A stretch of DNA of 64,000 bases from Betaproteobacteria bacterium (GTDB lineage Bacteria > Pseudomonadota > Gammaproteobacteria > Burkholderiales > SG8-39): assembly GCA_016713125.1 (NCBI GenBank), contig JADJPT010000006.1:124001-188000 (forward strand), given 5' to 3'. Made by a program: the position numbers and the translations under genes. Shown here piece by piece: positions 18,135 to 26,757 of this stretch. The notes under the pieces were generated by a model, which was not told the origin of the DNA, ran no database searches, and saw nothing but the letters and a program-made list of their open reading frames with translations. Within the stretch, counting starts at the first letter, position 1, and each line of letters starts with the position of its first letter.

Positions 18135-18983
18135 ATGGATGATTCCCTCTACCAGCGGCGCAAGCGCACCAACCAGATCGGACTCACGCTGTCCATGCTG
18201 GCCATGGTGCTCGGTATGACGGTCCTGCTGTGGATTCTTGCGTTGCTCTTCTACAAGGGATTTGCGGCCTTCAGCTGGACCTTCTTCACCGCGTCCACGC
18301 CGGCCCCGGGCTCCGAAGGCGGCGGCCTGGCCAATGCCATCGTGGGGAGCCTGATGCTGGTGGGCATGTGCACGCTGGTCAGCACCCCGATCGGCGTACT
18401 GGCGGGAGTCTATCTGGCCGAGTACGGCGACCAGAGCCCGATTGCCGGGCTTACGCGCTTCGTGTCCGACATCATGCTATCCGCCCCCTCGATCGTGATC
18501 GGGCTGTTCGTCTACGCCATTCTGGTCGCGCAGGTGAAGCATTTCTCAGGCTGGGCGGGCATGATCGCACTGTCGCTGATCGCCATCCCCGTGGTCGTTC
18601 GCACCACCGAGAACATCCTGCGCCTGGTGCCCGGCAGCCTGCGGGAAGCGGCCTTTGCGCTGGGCGCTCCGCGCTGGAAAGTGGCTACCATGGTCACGCT
18701 GCGTGCAGCCAAGGCGGGCGTGATCACCGGGGTCCTGCTGTCTCTGGCGCGCATCAGCGGAGAAACTGCACCGCTCCTGTTCACCGCGCTGAACAACCAG
18801 TTCTTCTCAACCGACATGAACAAGCCGCTGGCCAATCTGCCGGTGGTGATCTTCCAGTTCGCGTTGAGCCCCTACGACAACTGGATCAACCTCGCCTGGG
18901 GCGGCGCGCTGCTGATCACCCTGGTCGTACTGCTGATCAACATCGTCACGCGCATCTTCTTCCGCGAAAAGGTATCCGCGTGA
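18135..18983 (+). CDS. pstA: phosphate ABC transporter permease PstA
   Basis: A 282-residue partner permease of PstC with six helices. Recognisable segments are GGGLANAIVGSLMLVG, TPIGVLAGVYLAEYG, LSAPSIVIGLFVYAILV and the EAA loop LREAAFALGAPRWKVATMVTLRAAKAG. RISGETAPLLFTA matches the family. Its start follows pstC by 35 bp, and pstB follows by 31 bp. Confidence 0.97.
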   Translation: MDDSLYQRRKRTNQIGLTLSMLAMVLGMTVLLWILALLFYKGFAAFSWTFFTASTPAPGSEGGGLANAIVGSLMLVGMCTLVSTPIGVLAGVYLAEYGDQSPIAGLTRFVSDIMLSAPSIVIGLFVYAILVAQVKHFSGWAGMIALSLIAIPVVVRTTENILRLVPGSLREAAFALGAPRWKVATMVTLRAAKAGVITGVLLSLARISGETAPLLFTALNNQFFSTDMNKPLANLPVVIFQFALSPYDNWINLAWGGALLITLVVLLINIVTRIFFREKVSA

Positions 18984-19014
18984 ATATTAGAACGTATTCC
19001 CTGGAGAGCATCCG

Positions 19015-19098
19015 ATGAACGCGACTGTCGAGACCGCAGTCAAGAGGAAAGATCCTATGAACGCGACCGTCGAGGCGGAAATCAAAATGAAAGCCGAG
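19015..19098 (+). repeat. tandem 42-bp duplication at the pstB start
   Basis: Two adjacent 42-bp units both begin ATGAACGCGAC[T/C]GTCGAG (19015-19032 and 19057-19074; one mismatch in 18). Their second halves have diverged. The result is two in-frame ATG codons 14 codons apart, each with a plausible ribosome site (GGAGAGC before the first, AAGAGGAAAG before the second). The duplication has therefore doubled the translation start of pstB. Confidence 0.75.
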
Positions 19099-19860
19099 CC
19101 CACCCTCTCGCCGGCCATACGCACCGTGAACCTCAATTTTTACTACGGTGCGTTCCAGGGGCTCAAGGGCGTCAATCTCGACATCGCCGAACACCAGGTC
19201 ACCGCCTTCATCGGCCCCTCGGGCTGCGGCAAGTCGACCCTGCTGCGCACCCTGAACCGCATGTACAGCCTCTACCCCGGCCAGCGTGCCGAAGGGGAAA
19301 TCAACTTCTACGGTCAGAACATCCTCGACCCCAAGCAGGATTTGAACCTGCTGCGTGCGCGCATCGGCATGGTCTTCCAGAAACCGACGCCGTTCCCCAT
19401 GTCGATCTACGACAACATCGCTTTCGGCGTCAGGCTGTACGAGAACCTGCCGCGCGCCGAGATGAACGATCGCGTGGAATGGGCGTTGCGCAAGGCCGCG
19501 ATCTGGGACGAGGTCAAGGACAAGCTGGGCCAGAGCGGCCTGTCACTGTCCGGCGGCCAGCAGCAGCGCCTGTGCATCGCGCGCAGCGTGGCGGTCAAGC
19601 CGTCGGTGCTGCTGCTCGACGAGCCTACCTCGGCGCTCGACCCGATCTCCACCGCCAAGGTCGAGGAGCTCGTGAACGAGCTCAAGACCGAGTACACGGT
19701 GGCAATCGTCACGCACAACATGCAGCAGGCCGCGCGGGTGTCCGACTTCACGGCCTACATGTACCTGGGCGAGATGATCGAATTCGGCAAGACCGACGAG
19801 ATCTTCATCAAGCCGAAGAAAAAGGCGACCGAGGATTACATCACCGGCCGCTTCGGCTGA
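19015..19860 (+). CDS. pstB: phosphate ABC transporter ATP-binding protein PstB
   Basis: An ATPase of 281 residues (267 from the second ATG at 19057). Walker A GPSGCGKST is at residues 68-76, the Q-loop is in MVFQKPTPFP, the signature is LSGGQQQRLCIARS, Walker B is VLLLDEPTSALDP, and the switch His is in IVTHNMQQA. It energises PstCA. The duplicated N-terminus sits before the ABC core, so either start gives a working enzyme. No phoU follows. Confidence 0.97.
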   Translation: MNATVETAVKRKDPMNATVEAEIKMKAEPTLSPAIRTVNLNFYYGAFQGLKGVNLDIAEHQVTAFIGPSGCGKSTLLRTLNRMYSLYPGQRAEGEINFYGQNILDPKQDLNLLRARIGMVFQKPTPFPMSIYDNIAFGVRLYENLPRAEMNDRVEWALRKAAIWDEVKDKLGQSGLSLSGGQQQRLCIARSVAVKPSVLLLDEPTSALDPISTAKVEELVNELKTEYTVAIVTHNMQQAARVSDFTAYMYLGEMIEFGKTDEIFIKPKKKATEDYITGRFG

Positions 19861-19865
19861 GCCGC

Positions 19866-19888
19866 CGCAGCCGCGGGCGCCGGCTGCG
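19866..19888. terminator. stem-loop between convergent pstB and thioredoxin genes
   Basis: An 8-bp inverted repeat CGCAGCCG/CGGCTGCG with a 7-nt loop fills the 28-bp gap between the converging stop codons. Flanking GCCGCC/GGCGGC could extend it. It lacks a T-run on either strand, so it would act at most as a weak or Rho-assisted bidirectional terminator. Confidence 0.4.
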
Positions 19889-20131
19889 TTACGCGGCGGC
19901 CTTGATCCAGTCGGCGATCGTTCCGGGCGTCGGGATGCGTCCCGACGACACCAGTTTGCCGTTGATCACCAGGCCCGGCGTCTGCATCACGTCGTGGGCG
20001 ATGATCTCCTGCATGTCCGTCACCTTCACGATCTGCGCCTCGACGCCGAGCATCTCCAGCGCCTTGCGCGAGACCTCCTCGAGCTTCCTGCAGTTGGCGC
20101 ATCCGGGGCCAAGTACCTTGATGGTGAGCAT
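19889..20131 (-). CDS. small thioredoxin-like redox protein
   Basis: An 80-residue protein, MLTIKVLGPGCANCRKLEEV..., with the redox pair Cys11-Cys14 in a GCANC motif and cis-Pro region TPGLVINGKLV. It belongs to the minimal thioredoxin family that usually travels with a putative permease in ars loci. The start is the ATG 2 bp downstream of the permease stop (operon). A role in electron supply or metal/arsenic handling is inferred from its neighbours. Confidence 0.88.
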   Translation of the reverse strand: MLTIKVLGPGCANCRKLEEVSRKALEMLGVEAQIVKVTDMQEIIAHDVMQTPGLVINGKLVSSGRIPTPGTIADWIKAAA

Positions 20132-20133
20132 GC

Positions 20134-21597
20134 TCAAACTCCTGTGGGTGTAGGGTAGCGCCGGCTGGCAACCGACAGCAGAACAGAGAGCGCGGCGATG
20201 AAAGCCGCAATCCACAGCGCCAGCCAGTACAGCGGCATGCCGTCCACCCAGGCGCCGTAGGTATAGCCCGCCATCGCGCTGAACAGGGCGACCAGTCCGA
20301 CATAGGTCCAGGTCTTGGTCCGACCGATGATCGCCGTTATGATCAGTATGCTCTGCAGGGAAAGTTCGGGATCGGCCATCAGGTAGGCCAGCAGCGGGCC
20401 GCGGTGCATCCCGAGATCGAGGAACATCTTGGCGATCGGCACCTCGACCAGGGTCGGGAGGGACATGAACAGGCCGAAGGCGACGCCGGCCAGGGTCCCG
20501 CGGGCCGAGTTCGTCCCGGCCAGCGTTTCGATCCACTCCGGACGGATCAGCACGCGGATCATGCCGACCACGAACACGCCGCCCACCAGCAGCGGGAAGA
20601 TCTGCTTCACGAAGCGCCACGATTCCCACAGCCACTCGCGCAAGGAATCGGCGTCGATCCTGTAGCGGGCGAGAAAATAAATGGCGAGCAGCGCGAGCGA
20701 CACGCCGAAAAATTTTCCCGTGAATCCGAAGCTCAATCCGGCTGGCGTGGCCTGGATGGCGAGTGCCGCGAACAGCAGCGTCAACGCGATCAGAGCGAGG
20801 CTGGCGAATGTCCACGCGGTAAAACCGTCATGGATGGTCTCCAGGCCCCGCCAGGCCGTCAGGCCGATCGCCCCCAGCAGACCGATCAGCAGCACGCCTT
20901 GCACGGACACGCCCTCTTCGCCCTTGGCCGCGTCGTACGGGACCAGCGCATCGAGCCAGGCCTGCCAGCCTTGCGCCCCCGCGATCGGCAACTCGAACTG
21001 AATGTGGGTGCCGGTAAGAACATCGAGTTTTAGCGTACCCATCAGCAGCAGCACGACCCATGCAAACAGGAAGACCAGCGCGGCGCGATGCATGGCCGGA
21101 CCCTGCACGGCAAACGCGGAGTCGGTCGCCTGATCGTGTGCGGCGTCGTCGCTGCGGAAGATCAGCGCCATGATCAGCCCGATGCCGATGCCGAACACCA
21201 GGGACAGGAACAGGCGCGCGAAGGCCAGGTCCGGACCGATGATCCCGCCGGTGTACACCAGCGCCAGGACGTTCGCAGCGGGCGCGAAAAACAGGCAGGT
21301 GATGGCAGGACCGAGTCCCGCGCCCTTCTTGTAGATGCCGGCGAACAGCGGAACGATGGTGCAGGAACACACCGCGAGGAGCGAAGCCGCGCCGGCGGCG
21401 GCCGGGTACGAGATCGTCTTGCGCGTGTTGCGGCCGAGGAAACGGGTGATGGTTTCCTTCGGGATCAGCGCCGCCATGCCGCCCGCGATGAAGAACGCCG
21501 GCAGCAGGCACAGCAGCACGTGCGCAGCCAGGTAGGCGGCCAGGTTTCCCAGGCCGCCATACAGAACCGGCAACACGTAGGCGGGAATCGATTCCAC
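20134..21597 (-). CDS. permease of the ArsP/YraQ (SO_0444-type) family
   Basis: A 487-residue polytopic protein with two repeated permease halves. Conserved family segments are CSCTIVPLFAGIYKKGAGLGPA (with the Cys pair CSC) and FLFFAPAANVLALVYTGGI in the first half. LPTLVEVPIAKMFLDLGMHRGPLLAYLMADPELS is in the second. Relatives export organoarsenicals or unknown thiol-reactive compounds. It is encoded with ACR3 and the thioredoxin-like protein, which supports a resistance role without fixing the substrate. Confidence 0.85.
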   Translation of the reverse strand: MESIPAYVLPVLYGGLGNLAAYLAAHVLLCLLPAFFIAGGMAALIPKETITRFLGRNTRKTISYPAAAGAASLLAVCSCTIVPLFAGIYKKGAGLGPAITCLFFAPAANVLALVYTGGIIGPDLAFARLFLSLVFGIGIGLIMALIFRSDDAAHDQATDSAFAVQGPAMHRAALVFLFAWVVLLLMGTLKLDVLTGTHIQFELPIAGAQGWQAWLDALVPYDAAKGEEGVSVQGVLLIGLLGAIGLTAWRGLETIHDGFTAWTFASLALIALTLLFAALAIQATPAGLSFGFTGKFFGVSLALLAIYFLARYRIDADSLREWLWESWRFVKQIFPLLVGGVFVVGMIRVLIRPEWIETLAGTNSARGTLAGVAFGLFMSLPTLVEVPIAKMFLDLGMHRGPLLAYLMADPELSLQSILIITAIIGRTKTWTYVGLVALFSAMAGYTYGAWVDGMPLYWLALWIAAFIAALSVLLSVASRRYPTPTGV

Positions 21598-21680
21598 GCA
21601 TGCAACCCGAAGACTTGCGGGAAGTCAGTCTGCGCCAGGATCCGACCCCTTGCTTGAGCCAGATCAAGCCCGCTGCGGCA

Positions 21681-22697
21681 TCAGCTCGCCTTTGGTCTCC
21701 AGGCGTTCACCATCGCCACCAGCGACAGCATCACCGGCACTTCCACCAGGACACCGACCACGGTTGCCAGCGCTGCGCCCGAATGCAAGCCGAACAGGGA
21801 TATCGCCACAGCCACCGCCAGTTCGAAGAAGTTGGACGTGCCGATCAGGCAGGCCGGGCCGGCCACGTCGTGCGGCAACTTCAGCCTGCGGGCCGCCCAC
21901 CAGGAGATGAAGAAGATGCCGTAAGTCTGCAGGATCAGCGGCACGGCGATCAGCCCGATCACACCGGGGCACGCCACGATGGTCTCGGCCTGGAACCCGA
22001 ACAGCAGCACCACGGTCGCGATCAGTCCGACGACGGACCAGGGCTTGAGCCGTGCGACGAACGTGTTTATCGCGCCGCTGTCGCCGCCGCCGGCCAGCAC
22101 CCTGCGCGTGGCCATTCCCGCCAGCAACGGAAGCACGACATACAGGACGGTGGAAAGCAGCAGCGTCTCCCAGGGCACCGACACGTCGGTCACGCCCAGC
22201 AGAAAGGCCGCGATCGGCGCGAAGGCCACCACCATGATCAGATCGTTCACCGACACCTGGACCAGCGTGTAATTGGCATCCCCCTTGACCAGCTGGCTCC
22301 AGACGAAAACCATCGCCGTGCAAGGCGCCACGCCGAGCAGGATCATGCCCGCGATGTACTCGTTCGCCGATTGCGGATCGACCCAGGGTGCGAACAGGTG
22401 CTTGAAGAACAGCACTCCGAGCGCCGCCATGGTGAAAGGCTTGACCAGCCAGTTCACCACCAGCGTCAGCACCAGACCCCGCGGCCGCTTACCCACATCC
22501 TTTACGGCAGACCAGTCGATCTGGATCATCATCGGATAGATCATCACCCAGATGAGGGTGGCCACCACCAGGTTGACGTGGGCGATCTCCAGCGACGCGA
22601 TCAGCTTGAATACGCCCGGCAGCACGAGGCCCAGCGCCACCCCTGCAGCAATGCCCAGCGCCACCCACACCGTCAGGAAACGTTCAAACAGCCCCAT
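21681..22697 (-). CDS. arsenite efflux transporter, ACR3 family
   Basis: A 338-residue, ten-helix carrier that expels arsenite (and possibly antimonite). The ACR3 hallmarks are VVATLIWVMIYPMMIQIDW near the N-terminus and the essential Cys in LLGVAPCTAMVFVWSQL. It lies 33 bp downstream of arsC in the same operon. Length and features are normal. Confidence 0.95.
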   Translation of the reverse strand: MGLFERFLTVWVALGIAAGVALGLVLPGVFKLIASLEIAHVNLVVATLIWVMIYPMMIQIDWSAVKDVGKRPRGLVLTLVVNWLVKPFTMAALGVLFFKHLFAPWVDPQSANEYIAGMILLGVAPCTAMVFVWSQLVKGDANYTLVQVSVNDLIMVVAFAPIAAFLLGVTDVSVPWETLLLSTVLYVVLPLLAGMATRRVLAGGGDSGAINTFVARLKPWSVVGLIATVVLLFGFQAETIVACPGVIGLIAVPLILQTYGIFFISWWAARRLKLPHDVAGPACLIGTSNFFELAVAVAISLFGLHSGAALATVVGVLVEVPVMLSLVAMVNAWRPKAS

Positions 22698-22730
22698 GAT
22701 TCACCCTCGTCACATGCAGACGGACCGGAC

Positions 22731-23243
22731 TCATTGCGCCGCATCCGCTGCACCGCTGCTGCCGATCTCCTTGAGCTTCGTCGACAGCGCCAGGCGGTCC
22801 AGCTTGTCCACCGGCAGGCTCATCAGCAGGTTGATGCGCGCGCTGAGCACGCTGAACGCGGCCACGAAGGCCTTGCGCTTGTCCTCGTCGCTGCCTTCCA
22901 CGGCTGCCGGGTCCGGTACGCCCCAGTGCGCGGTCATCGGCTGGCCGGGCCAGTACGGGCAGGTCTCGTTGGCCGCCGAATCGCAGACCGTGATCACGAT
23001 GTCCATGTGCGGCGCGCCGGGGGCGGCAAACTCGTCCCAGCTCTTGCTGCGCACGCCCTCGGTCGGCACGCGGTTCTTCTGCAGCAATTCGAGCGCATAG
23101 GGGTTCACCTGGCCGCCGGGCCTGCTGCCCGCGCTCCAGGCGCGAAAGCGCCCTTTGCCCGCCATGTTCATGTAGGCCTCGGCCAGGATGGAGCGTGCCG
23201 AGTTACCGGTGCAGAGGAAAAGGACATTCATTGGGGCGTTCAT
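22731..23243 (-). CDS. arsC: arsenate reductase, low-molecular-weight phosphatase type
   Basis: A 170-residue enzyme that reduces arsenate to arsenite for ACR3 export. The P-loop CTGNSARS begins at Cys11, and further redox cysteines lie at Cys87 and Cys95 (VCDSAANETCPYWPG). This is the thioredoxin-coupled family rather than the glutaredoxin ArsC. The start overlaps the arsR stop by 4 bp (ATGA). The C-terminal 30 residues extend beyond the minimal domain. Confidence 0.93.
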   Translation of the reverse strand: MNAPMNVLFLCTGNSARSILAEAYMNMAGKGRFRAWSAGSRPGGQVNPYALELLQKNRVPTEGVRSKSWDEFAAPGAPHMDIVITVCDSAANETCPYWPGQPMTAHWGVPDPAAVEGSDEDKRKAFVAAFSVLSARINLLMSLPVDKLDRLALSTKLKEIGSSGAADAAQ

Positions 23244-23590
23244 TGCGAAACTCTCCGACGGGATGGGGATTTGAGTACGACCGGCATCGCAACCGGCGCG
23301 CAGGGCTCGCCGCCGCAGCAGTTGTCGGTAAGGAAGCCGACCAGGCGGTTCATGCGCGCGAAGTCGGCCGAATACAGGATGTAGCGGCCTTCCGGCCGGG
23401 CCACCGCGAGGCCGGCGCGCGCGAGCTGCCCGACGTGGAACGAAAGCGTCGCCGGCGCCAGGCCCAGGCGCTCGGCGATCTGCCCGGCGGCCATGCCTCC
23501 GGGCCCGGCTTCGACCAGCATGCGGTAGATCGCCAGCCGCGTCGGCTGGGCCAGGGCGGCGAGCGCCAGGACTGCGTCTTTTGATTTCAT
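23240..23590 (-). CDS. arsR: ArsR-family arsenic-responsive repressor
   Basis: A 116-residue winged-helix regulator. The DNA-binding helix is around LGLAPATLSFHVGQLARAGLV. The wing is RPEGRYILYS. The metal site is probably C-terminal, as Cys91-Cys92 and Cys97 (DNCCGGEPC), instead of the CVC site of classic ArsR. It leads the minus-strand ars operon. A perfect TATAAT lies 18-23 bp upstream inside an inverted repeat, so the leader would be very short. Confidence 0.93.
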   Translation of the reverse strand: MKSKDAVLALAALAQPTRLAIYRMLVEAGPGGMAAGQIAERLGLAPATLSFHVGQLARAGLAVARPEGRYILYSADFARMNRLVGFLTDNCCGGEPCAPVAMPVVLKSPSRRRVSQ

Positions 23591-23597
23591 ATTTCCA

Positions 23598-23613
23598 ATA
23601 ATATCGAATTATA
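23598..23613 (-). promoter_or_regulatory. arsR promoter -10 within an operator-like inverted repeat
   Basis: The inverted repeat ATAAT-ATCGA-ATTAT (23598-23612) contains a perfect TATAAT on the minus strand (23608-23613). ArsR family operators typically sit over the -10 box, so auto-repression is likely. I found no good -35 at 16-18 bp. The AT-rich island stands out from the GC-rich surroundings. Confidence 0.6.
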
Positions 23614-23717
23614 TTGACAGCTGTGTGACAAGCCGCCGGCGGCCATGCGGTGATGGGCCGGCCTGCCGCACGTTCGCATCGACCGGATCAAATCCCTTTA
23701 GAATCGAATCGACCAAA

Positions 23718-23801
23718 ATGAAATCCGAACGCCTCCGTCTTCCGGTTGCCGTGATCGGCGCCGGCCCCGCAGGCCGGTCCGCCGCGGGCTGCTGCCGATG
23801 A
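23718..23801 (+). pseudogene. remnant of an ars-linked FAD/NAD-binding monooxygenase
   Basis: This 27-codon frame begins MKSERLRLPVAVIGAGPAG, the first Rossmann strand and GxGxxG motif of a flavoprotein, then jumps to a short Cys-Cys end and stops at a TGA overlapping the next ATG (ATGA). A functional enzyme of this type has about 350-450 residues, so nearly the whole gene is missing. An internal deletion joining the N-terminus to the last codons is the simplest reading. Flavin monooxygenases (ArsO-like) next to MFS pumps are common in ars loci. Confidence 0.7.
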
Positions 23802-24990
23802 TCGCCGCGCCCGACGACAAGGCGCAGCGCATGCGCGTGGTCCTCACGCTGGGGACCACCCAGACCCTTGCCTGGGCCTCCAGCTACTACCTGCCGGCCA
23901 TCCTCGCCGTGCCGGTGGCCAGGACCTCGGCCTGTCGCCGGAGGTTTTCTTCGGCGCCTTCTCCGTCGCCCTGGTCATCTCGGCCCTGGTCGGCCCGGCG
24001 GTGGGTCGGCGCATCGATCGCGTGGGCGGGCGCGGCGTGCTGTGCGCCTCCAACCTGGTGCTGGCCGCGGGCCTCGCCCTGCTCGCCGTCAGCCACTCGA
24101 TCTGGGTGATGGGCGCCGCCTGGCTGCTGCTCGGCCTGGGCATGGGCATGGGCCTGTACGACGCGGCCTTCGCGGCGCTGGCGCGCATCTACGGCAGCGC
24201 GGCGCGCGGGCCGATCACCGGCATCACCCTGCTGGCGGGTTTCGCCAGCACCCTGGGATGGCCGCTCACCGCCGCGGCCGAAGCCGCCTGGGGCTGGCGC
24301 AGCGCCTGCCTGATGTGGGCGCTGGTGCACCTCGCGCTGTGCCTGCCGCTGAACGCCTGGCTGCTGCCGCGCAGCGCGGCGCATCCGCCGATGCCGGCCA
24401 CCGCCCCGGGCAAAGGCGCCGAGGCCCATGCCGAGGCGCAGCCCTGGGGCCTGATGGCCCTGCTGGCCTTCGTCTTCGCGGCGATCTGGTTCGTCACCGG
24501 CGCGATGGGCACGCATCTGCCGCGCCTGCTGCTCGAGACCGGCATCAGTCCGGCCCAGGCGGTGGCCTACGCCGCACTGGTCGGGCCCGCGCAGGTGGGC
24601 GCACGGCTGGCCGAATTCGCCCTCCAGAAGCACATGCATCCGGTGGTCTCGGCACGCATCGCCACCACCCTGCATCCGCTGGGCTACGGCGTGCTGCTCG
24701 CGTTCGGCGCGCCGGGCGCGGCGGCGTTCGCGCTGCTGCACGGCGCGGGCAACGGCATGGTCACCATCGTCAAGGGCACGCTGCCGCTCGCGCTGATGGG
24801 CCCCAGGGACTACGGCTACCGCTCAGGGCTGATCGGCGCGCCGGCGCGCTTCACCCAGGCGCTCTCGCCGCTGCTGTTCGGTTTCCTGGTCACCCGCTAC
24901 GGCGCAGGCGCGCTGATCTTCTCCTCGGCGCTGATGCTCACCGCCTTCGTCGGGCTGTGGTTCGTGGCGCGCACGCAGCATGGGCGATAA
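23798..24990 (+). pseudogene. MFS transporter in ars locus, frameshifted
   Basis: A 12-helix MFS protein of about 398 residues. The first helix (LTLGTTQTLAWASSYYLPAILAVPVAR) is in one frame and the rest (DLGLSPEVFFGAFSVALVIS onward, to FVARTQHGR) in another. One G is missing at 23922-23923 (AGG for AGGG). The motif-A-like loop VGRRIDRVGGRG follows. It overlaps the flavoprotein remnant by ATGA, so the two were co-translated. It is possibly an arsenical exporter by context. It may still be functional if the indel is a sequencing error. Confidence 0.85.
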
Positions 24991-24997
24991 TTCGCCC

Positions 24998-26143
24998 ATG
25001 CCCGCCCCCCTGCCCCTCGCCGCCTTTCGCGTCATCGAGTTCTGCCAGATCGCCGCCGGACCGTTCGCCGGCATGCTGCTCGCCGACATGGGCGCCGACG
25101 TGATCAAGGTCGAAGCCCCGGCGGGCGACGGCATGCGCGGCTGGCCGCCGCTGTCGAACGGCTACTCCGAGAACTTCGCCGCGGTGAACCGCAACAAGCG
25201 CTCGGTGGTGCTCAACCTCAAGGACCCGGCCGACCTCGCGCGCGCGAAGGCGCTGTGCCTGTCGGCCGACGTGGTGCTGGAGAACTTCCGTCCCGGGGTG
25301 ATGGAGCGCCTGGGTCTGGGTTACGCCGGCCTGGCCGCCGACAAACCCGCCCTGGTCTACTGCTCGGTTTCGGCCTACGGCCAGGAAGGCCCGCGCGCGC
25401 AGGAAGGCGGCTTCGACGTCTCGCTGCAGGCCGTGGGCGGGGTCATGAGCGTGACCGGCGAGCCCGGCGGCGCGCCGGTCAAGTGCGGCGTGCCGCTGAC
25501 CGACTTCGGCGCCGGACTGTACGCCGCCTATGCCATCTCGGCCGCCCTGCACCAGGTGCGCGACAGCGGGCGCGGCATGCGCATCGACGTGCCCATGCTG
25601 GGCGCCACGCTGGCCATGGGCGCGCTGCAGACCAGCGAGTATTTCGGCAAGGGCGTCGATCCGCAGAAGCTCGGCTCCGCCCATCCGCGCAACGCGCCCT
25701 ACCAGGCATTTCGCGCCAGGGACGATTACTTCGTGATGGCCGCCGGCAACGACGACCTGTACCGCCGCGCCTGCGAAGGCCTGGGTCGCCCCGACCTGTT
25801 CGCCGACCCGCGCTTCGCCAGCACCGCATTGCGCGCGCAGAACCAGGTCGCGCTGAAGGACCTGCTCGAACCCGAGTTCGCAAAGTACACGGCGGCCGAA
25901 TGCCTGGCGATCATGCGCCGGCAGGGCGTGCCCTGCGCGCCGATCAATACTTACTCGCAGGCCCTGGCCGACCCGCAGGTCGCGCACTACGAATGGGTGC
26001 GGCCGCTGGAACTGCCGGGCGGCGCGCACACCAGCACCTTCGTGTCCCCGCTGCGCCTGGACGGGCAGACCGCCGGCGTGACACGCCGCCCGCCCGCGCT
26101 GGGCGAGCACACCGACGAAGTCTTCAAGGAGATCGACCCATGA
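24998..26143 (+). CDS. class III (CaiB/BaiF) CoA-transferase
   Basis: A 381-residue formyl-CoA-transferase-type enzyme that moves CoA between carboxylic acids. Signatures are FCQIAAGPFAGMLLADMGADVIKVE at the N-terminus, NRNKRSVVLNLKDP, and the catalytic Asp region GGFDVSLQAVGGVMSVTGEP. I use the ATG giving MPAPLPLAAFRVIEF; an in-frame ATG 18 bp upstream lies inside the MFS gene. It is joined to the thiol dioxygenase by a 4-bp ATGA overlap. That pairing matches succinyl-CoA:3-sulfinopropionate CoA-transferase genes (inference). Confidence 0.9.
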   Translation: MPAPLPLAAFRVIEFCQIAAGPFAGMLLADMGADVIKVEAPAGDGMRGWPPLSNGYSENFAAVNRNKRSVVLNLKDPADLARAKALCLSADVVLENFRPGVMERLGLGYAGLAADKPALVYCSVSAYGQEGPRAQEGGFDVSLQAVGGVMSVTGEPGGAPVKCGVPLTDFGAGLYAAYAISAALHQVRDSGRGMRIDVPMLGATLAMGALQTSEYFGKGVDPQKLGSAHPRNAPYQAFRARDDYFVMAAGNDDLYRRACEGLGRPDLFADPRFASTALRAQNQVALKDLLEPEFAKYTAAECLAIMRRQGVPCAPINTYSQALADPQVAHYEWVRPLELPGGAHTSTFVSPLRLDGQTAGVTRRPPALGEHTDEVFKEIDP

Positions 26144-26757
26144 GCGCAACGCCGCCGACCGGCAATATCGCCCGCTTCCGCAAGTACGTGCAGGACATGA
26201 CGCGACTGGTGGAAAAGCACGGCGCCGACGAACCGACCATGCTCGACGAAGGCGACAAGCTGCTCACCGCTCTGGTCAGCCACGACGACTGGCTGCCCGC
26301 GGCCTTCGCCGTGCCCTCCACCGAGGGTTATCGTCAGTACCTGCTGCACTGTGATCCGCTGGAGCGCTTCTCGGTGGTCAGCTTCGTCTGGGGCCCGGGC
26401 CAGCAGACGCCGGTGCACGACCACACGGTGTGGGGCCTGGTCGGCATGATGCGCGGCGCCGAGACCTGCGAGGAGTACAACGGCGTGACCGTCGGCAAGC
26501 CCTTCAAGGCCAGCGGCAAGCACCGCATCGAACCCGGCCAGGTCGACCGCGTCTCGCCCACCGTGGGCGACATCCACGTGGTGGCCAACGCCTACACGGA
26601 CCGCGCCTCGATCAGCATCCACGTCTACGGCGCCAACATCGGCGCGGTGCGCCGCCACGTCTTCGACGCGGAGACCGGCGCGCCGCGCGAGTTCATTTCC
26701 GGCTATCACAATGCCGTGATGCCCAACCTCTGGGATCGTTCGCAGGAAGGCGCATGA
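26140..26757 (+). CDS. cupin thiol dioxygenase, probable 3-mercaptopropionate dioxygenase
   Basis: A 205-residue protein of the cysteine dioxygenase family, a non-haem Fe(II) cupin that turns a thiol into a sulfinate. Iron ligands are His93 and His95 (PVHDHTVWG) and His146 (GDIHVV). The Ser159-His161-Tyr163 triad is present. Where cysteine dioxygenase has a substrate-binding Arg (YTRN), this protein has Gln66 (YRQY). That is the Gln-type group known to prefer 3-mercaptopropionate. It overlaps both neighbours by ATGA. Confidence 0.88.
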   Translation: MSATPPTGNIARFRKYVQDMTRLVEKHGADEPTMLDEGDKLLTALVSHDDWLPAAFAVPSTEGYRQYLLHCDPLERFSVVSFVWGPGQQTPVHDHTVWGLVGMMRGAETCEEYNGVTVGKPFKASGKHRIEPGQVDRVSPTVGDIHVVANAYTDRASISIHVYGANIGAVRRHVFDAETGAPREFISGYHNAVMPNLWDRSQEGA

